Source: Diatrype stigma
Lineage: Eukaryota; Ascomycota; Sordariomycetes; Xylariales; Diatrypaceae
DNA length: 64,000 bases
Direction: 5' to 3'
NCBI GenBank assembly: GCA_022225965.2
Contig: JAKJXP020000076.1
Location: 124,001 to 188,000 of the forward strand
The translations under genes were made by a program, and so were the position numbers. A model generated the notes under the pieces. That model was not told where the DNA came from. It was given only the letters and a program-made list of their open reading frames with translations, and searched no databases. The stretch's first letter is position 1, and each line of letters starts with the position of its first letter. Of this stretch, positions 58,700 through 64,000 are shown one piece after another.

Positions 58700-60300
58700 G
58701 GATTCGTTCTTTATAAGGTTTCTTTAATAATATTAAAAGTTATTAATTTTATTTACCCTTAATTATTTTACCTTTAAATATTCTTTCGTAAAATGGATCT
58801 TTTTATATATTACATAAAAACAAGGAATTTCGTATCGCATAATTATATTATCGTAAATATAATAACAAACGCTTAAATCAAGTTCCTTAGGGCTTTTTTT
58901 CGTCGAAAGCATGCTACGAACGGAAAAATACGAAGCATTTAAGGCCTTTAAATATTTAATAAAAACCTATATAAAAACGTTTTTAAGCCAAAACCTTCTT
59001 ATTTAATTCCGTTTAATTTTTATACGTTTATCGGATACCTAAACTTCGTAATCTTTTTCTTAATTTTCGAAAAATTATTCGAGGCTTATAATAAACTTCA
59101 GCAAATCCGATTTTTTATCGAGAATATAATTTTTTAATGCCTTATAATTGGTTTTTATAAGTAACGTTATTTTTATTCCGAAATTAAGGTTTCGATTAAT
59201 ATAATATAAAGCCTATTGCCGGCAATAAGGGAACTAGGTTTTATATAAATAATTTAAAATAAAAGGCTAATATTTTTCGAAGGTATTAATAATAAGGTCC
59301 CAAACGAAAATAAAGCCATTCCGGTTATCGGTATATAAGAAAAGCTATTATAAAATAAAAAGGGTTTTTTTCGTAAGGGGTAAGTTATTTTTTAAATCGA
59401 CATTTATTATGCCCCTTATTTATATCGCTTTATTAAAGTTACGTAAAAATAAGGCTTTTTTTCGGATAAAGTTATATTTATCGCCATTTATATTAACGAC
59501 TTTTATTTCTCGTTTAAAGGGGGTTTTAATTTATTTACGGCTTATATTCGTAATTACGTTCTTATTAATGTAAAAAATATAAATTTATAACTTCGTATTA
59601 AGAAAGGCTTCGGAAATAGCTTTTTTTATTTTTTAATTAAAATCCGTAATATATACTAAAAGCGGTAACATTTTAATCCGTTATTAAAGCCGCTTTAAGC
59701 AGTTTAATATCCATTAATAGAAATCGAAGGTTTCGTTAAAGATTAAGGCGAAGACGCGGTTAAATATAAACCCCATATTCGTTTGGCCGGTATAATTAAA
59801 AAAAAGCATATTAAACTTATTCGTTTTATACGTATTATTTATATTAAATACCTTTAGGAATTGCTTTTATATGTTTACGTAATAAGGGGTAATTTAAAAA
59901 ATCGTTACCGAACGATTAGTATTAGGATTATTATCCTTTTATTTAATTTCGTAAAGATAATTCTTATTCCAAAAGCGTTAAACGAATACCTATATAGCGG
60001 TAAAGCCGCGACGTAATTGCTTCTTTATTTTTTTTCGGATATTATTAATATTTTTAAACGAAGATCTTTTTTTTTTCGGATAAATTTTCGGATTTACCGC
60101 CGAAATTCTCGTAAATAAAACGCATTATTAATTATTAAAGCTTTAATTAATCGATAACTTTCCTTATTCATCCGGCGGTAATAAAAGTATATTTCCATTT
60201 TAAAAATCCGCCCGTAATTGTATTAAAAAAGGTTGCGTTAATTGTTTATATATATCTTAAACGATTATTTCCAGCCTAACAATTATAATCGTATTATAAA
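58700..60300 (-). mobile_element. RIP-mutated Mutator-like (MULE) transposase remnant
   Basis: Reading the minus strand through stops reveals MULE transposase blocks in the right order. About 59860-59750 reads NNTYKTNKFNMLFFNYTGQT, the RIP-altered form of the D-x-TYKTN catalytic entry (Asp to Asn, as expected from RIP). About 59690-59590 reads VYITDFN (family V-x-TDR) followed by an INKNVITN block equal to the HINKN motif. Upstream, near 60320, a CRLCNKPL fragment may be part of the DNA-binding region. No terminal inverted repeats were identified, so the limits are approximate. Confidence 0.75.
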
Positions 60301-61599
60301 GATATGGCTTTTGCTTAAGGGGCTTATTACATAAGCGGCACGTAATCGGCGACTAAACGCCGTATTAAAGGCTAGGATTTATAAAAAAAACTTTATATAT
60401 TTTTAGGAATTATAATTAAAAATAATTTTATATATCTTTTTTTAAAATAACTTTATTTACGTTTAATTATTACGTTATTAACTTTTAGTTATTTATATTT
60501 TTATAATTTTATAATTTTTTATTCGATATTTAATGCAATAATTAATATAAATAAAGCCAATTGCAGCTTTCGAAATAAAACGGTTATAACGGACGATATA
60601 AAAAAAGATTTTTAACGTTAAATCGCTGCCGAATCGGGTAAAAAGCGGCGTACGAGCGACGAAAACGGAAAAGCGATATCCGTTACTTTATAAAACGAAA
60701 AAGAACCGTTGGCAACCGTTTAGCGTTAAAACGACGAAAGAAGCCCGGTATGCAAAAATTTTCCAAGTTACGGAAATTCCGAAAGCATTTTCGTACGTAC
60801 GGTCGGTAATTAGTCGTTGCTGGGTTGTATTATAAACGATCTTGTTTTCGTTATGAATTAAGAAATTATCCGATTATTAATTAAGCTAAGAACGAAACGT
60901 ATTTAAAACGAAAAAAAACGAAACCTACGTATCGAATAAATTACGAAAAACAAAATGAAACGAAAGAAATTAATCGCTTTCGTTACCGCATAATATACGA
61001 ATAAAACCTTACGAAACGATAAATTTCCGAAATATTTAGGCCGAATATTTAATAAACGGTTTACGATATAAAAAAAAAAAATTTTTTTTTCATTATTAAA
61101 ATTAACGTTATTAAAAAATTAAGGTAAATTAAAATAATATATATATATTAAGTTATAAAATTTCGAAATCGCGATTTTATCCGTAACTTTACGAATATTA
61201 TTCAAAATCGAAATCTAATACTTAGAAATTGCTTTTCGGATCGAAGTTATTTAAATATTATGTCGGAAACGAATATAAGTCGATGCGTACAGCCTAATAG
61301 CGGCGAATCGAATCTGGCATCGTTTCGGTACGCATCGAATTAATTACGAGGCCCGGTCGTATCGGGCTTTAACCGATAGGAAAACGAAAAATTCCCTTAA
61401 ACGCAAATAATTCAAAAAATAACCGATTTCCTTATTATAAAAACAAATAATATTTAAAACGCAAAAAAATTAATTCGATTTTTGCTACAAATTTTTTAAA
61501 ATATAGCCTTAAATATTTCCGTTTTATTGCCGATCGACTTTTTTTAAAGGCTTAACCGAATTAAAGCCGCTATTAAGAAATTAACGAAAACCAATTTTT

Positions 61600-64000
61600 C
61601 GAAACCGATTTTTTTTTTCCGACGTATTTAATAATAACGGTTATAGGCCTTTCGAAAATCCGGTAATCCTTTAATTACGATTTTATTACGGTCGTTAAAT
61701 CGATTATTAAAATAACGAATACGAAAACATTTCGAATCGTCGTTAAAAAGCTAAATGCAGCATATAAAATTAATGCCATAAAAGCGGTTACGAAATTACT
61801 TAACGGTAATTGGAAAATCGTTTTTCGCAATTTAAATCTTAAAAAAAAATATATTTCGAAGACAAATTGGGTTAATGTCGCTTTCGATTCGGCCGTTTAT
61901 ATTTATAAGGCTCGTTATATCGTAATAGTTATAAAATTTTTTATAGCCTTATTAAAAAAAATAATTCCGAAAATACTTAAAAACGATATTAATGCGAAAA
62001 ATAACGCCCGAATTACGGAAATGATTTATTCGAAAAAAGCAAATACCATATATAAAAATATAACGTTAATTTATTTTTTTATTAATACCGAAAATATAAT
62101 AAATTAATTATGCCGCAAAAGCATTACGTTAAATTATTAGCATTATAAATGCAACTTATTTACGCCGAAAATCCAAATTAAGCGGTGCTTTAAGTATTAT
62201 AAATTTAAATATAAAGCGGCTTATTATTGTTTAAATAAAATATGCGGCTAATGCAATTCGAAAATATATAAAAAAATAAATTATTAATTAAAGACGAATA
62301 ATTATTTATCGAAATATTCGAATTATAAGATAAAATATTCATTATAATCGAAAGATTATTCGAAAATAAAGGAAATATAAGAATACGTACGAATTACGTA
62401 TTTTCGGCGTTTAATTAAATTCGAAGCATTAATGCGGCCCTTTCTTTTAGCGTTTTAAGGAATTAACTTTATAACGCTTATGTTAAACGATCCGATTAAA
62501 CGGTTACGAAAAAAGCCGTAAATAAATCGATTTATTGGAAATACGAAGGCGTTTAGAAATAATATTCGCATAAACGCTTTTTTTTATTAATTTATAGCTT
62601 TTAATAATAACTTATCCGTAAAACGTCGATAACGATTAAGTTATACGTAACATTTAATAAAAGAATTAACCGTTTTCGCTTAAAATATTGCAAATAAACC
62701 GCAGATTTTGCAGAAATTATTTTACGGGCCGAAACGTTACGACATTTTAACGATTTCGGAACCGCCTATTATAATCCGAAACGTTTCTTAAATATCGATA
62801 CCGAAAGGCATGAAATATATAATTATATAATATAATAACGGAAATATATTTCGAATTATATTCGTAATAAATTCGAAAATATTTATAAAACAATACGAAG
62901 CTTATATTTTTTGATATAGGGCCATAATAAAAACGGAAAACGATTTAACCGATATCGTTTCGGTATATAGCTTATTTTTCGATAACAAAACAATTACCGA
63001 ATGAAATATTTTTATAAACGACTTGCTTTTTAAAATCCGAATTCGATCCATTTTCGTATTAGGCGATTTTAATTTGCATAATTCCATATAAATATTTATT
63101 AAGGAATTATATCGGAAAGCCAGAAAATTAATCGAATTCGCCGCAAAATGGGATTTAAACCTATTAATTCCTTAGAATATCGGAACTTTTTATAATCGGA
63201 AAGAAAAAAATGATACGACCTTAAATTTCGCCTAGGCTTTGTTGGATTTTTCGGTTAGCTTCGTAAAGGTATTTGAATATATTAAAAACGATTATAAGCC
63301 GTTTATATATAAAATCCGCAATTTTAAATTTATAATTAATGCAATTAAATATAATTAAAGGTTAATAAATATAAATTAAATAAAAATTAAGGCGTAGTTT
63401 TTATTATATCCGTTTGAATTTTAAATTCCGAAAAACATAAATCAATATTTAAAAATATTTATTATAACCTTATTATATATCGCTAAAAAGATTATTTCCC
63501 GAAATAAAAGCGGCATTTTCCGATACGAATAATAAACCCTTAAAATCCGGAAGGCAGTATAAATAAAATGCGAAACCTATGCGATTTAAAAGCAATATCG
63601 AACGAATAATATTTACGTTGCATTAAGGCAAAGTAATAAGGTCCAAAAACGCATATAAACAAAGGCTAAAAGAAATTCGTAACGACGTATATTTTACGAA
63701 ATAACGAAAACGCATAACCTTTTGGTTATATAAAAAGTAAAAAAATAGGCACGTACGAAAAGCTTTAAGGTATTAAATTTTCCGATAATACTTTCTTTCC
63801 GGAAAATCCCGAATCGACTTAATTTAAAAGTTGCAAATACGTTCGAATAAAAGCTGGATTTTTTAAGCGCGAAATTTTATTCCATTTTAACGGCCGACTT
63901 AATAAATATACGTAATTCCGATTTCGATTATATTTTCTTTTAGAATTCCTTTTTTATGTTCCAATTAATAACCTTTATAATAATATATAAGCATTTAATG
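61600..64000 (+). mobile_element. RIP-mutated Tad1-like LINE, truncated by the window end
   Basis: Plus-strand remnants follow LINE order. ORF1 gag-like: TKTFRIVVKKLNAAYKIN and WVNVAFDSAVYIYKARY (about 61700-61920). Then two CCHC knuckles with Cys and His changed to Tyr by RIP (CFKYYKFKYKAAYYC, about 62190-62240; a second, CG*CNSKIYKKINY, about 62241-62285). ORF2 endonuclease: YDILTISEP near 62735, VLGDFNLHN near 63055-63080, FAAKWDLNLLIP near 63140, GTFYNRKEKNDTTLNFA near 63183, and NDY in place of SDH near 63290. Linker sequence towards the reverse transcriptase follows; the RT itself lies beyond the window. No frame is intact. Confidence 0.8.

Larger units (their letters stand above)
57340..64000. 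repeat. AT-rich RIP-degraded repeat island
   Basis: The sequence is strongly AT-rich, with abundant TA dinucleotides and few CA and TG, while CG persists. That is the pattern left by RIP, which converts CpA to TpA. Stop codons saturate all six frames; the longest ATG-type frame is about 60 codons. Two element remnants can be read inside (58700-60300 minus, 61600-64000 plus). Between 57340 and 58200, and between 60300 and 61600, I recognise nothing. The island continues past the window end. Confidence 0.92.

Noticed and set aside
1..64000. tRNA, 5S rRNA and CRISPR candidates
   Set aside because: I looked for B-box-like GGTTCGA..CC strings with a paired A-box, for the 5S start, and for regularly spaced repeats; none had the needed partners. 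A tRNA scan would be decisive and I could not run one.

Overview
This window comes from the nuclear genome of a filamentous ascomycete. Genes are spaced and carry short introns (about 50-150 nt) with GT-AG ends and CTAAC/CTGAC-type branch sites. Highly expressed genes prefer C or G at third codon positions, and the last 6.7 kb is AT-rich and looks mutated by RIP (repeat-induced point mutation). The protein families (AA9 LPMO, SNX41, STE11 MAPKKK, fungal UDP-glucose 4,6-dehydratase, fungal STAND-associated helical domain) fit Pezizomycotina, most likely Sordariomycetes. The order is a guess (Xylariales-like intergenic TAGGTA repeats).

Layout. 1.2-4.4 kb: an accessory block with a STAND-associated-type gene (-) lacking a visible P-loop and a decayed AAA+ ATPase pseudogene (+). 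5.9-7.4 kb: UDP-glucose 4,6-dehydratase (-). 10.9-12.2 kb: TPT/SLC35-type nucleotide-sugar transporter (+). 13.4-15.6 kb: sorting nexin SNX41 (+). 20.2-21.7 kb: GPI-anchored aspartic protease (+). 23.4-25.8 kb: acyltransferase-3 membrane protein (+). 27.4-28.5 kb: AA9 lytic polysaccharide monooxygenase (+), followed by a three-copy ~115-bp repeat. 29.9-32.4 kb: 14-TM-type MFS exporter (-, 7 exons). 33.5-36.5 kb: replicative DNA ligase CDC9/LIG1 (-), divergent from 37.0-38.3 kb HTD2-like mitochondrial dehydratase (+). 39.4-41.8 kb: F-box protein with an acidic tail (+). 43.2-46.0 kb: STE11-type MAPKKK (-). A ~6 kb gene-free divergent interval follows, then 52.0-56.0 kb: PH-plus-LRR protein (+). 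56.6-56.8 kb: a cluster of GC-rich palindromes. 57.3-64.0 kb: a RIP-degraded island holding a MULE DNA transposon (-) and a Tad1-like LINE (+) that runs off the end of the window.

The genes do not form one pathway. Most are conserved housekeeping or signalling genes (DNA ligase, SNX41, STE11, HTD2) mixed with secretory or cell-wall functions (protease, AA9, nucleotide-sugar genes, MFS exporter). The dehydratase and the nucleotide-sugar transporter are near neighbours and may both serve rhamnose or deoxysugar supply, which is inference. Exon junctions were chosen by hand from splice consensus and phase. For every multi-exon model given with an exon list the phases close exactly, but none was tested against RNA. 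No rRNA, tRNA, CRISPR array or bacterial-type signal was seen.
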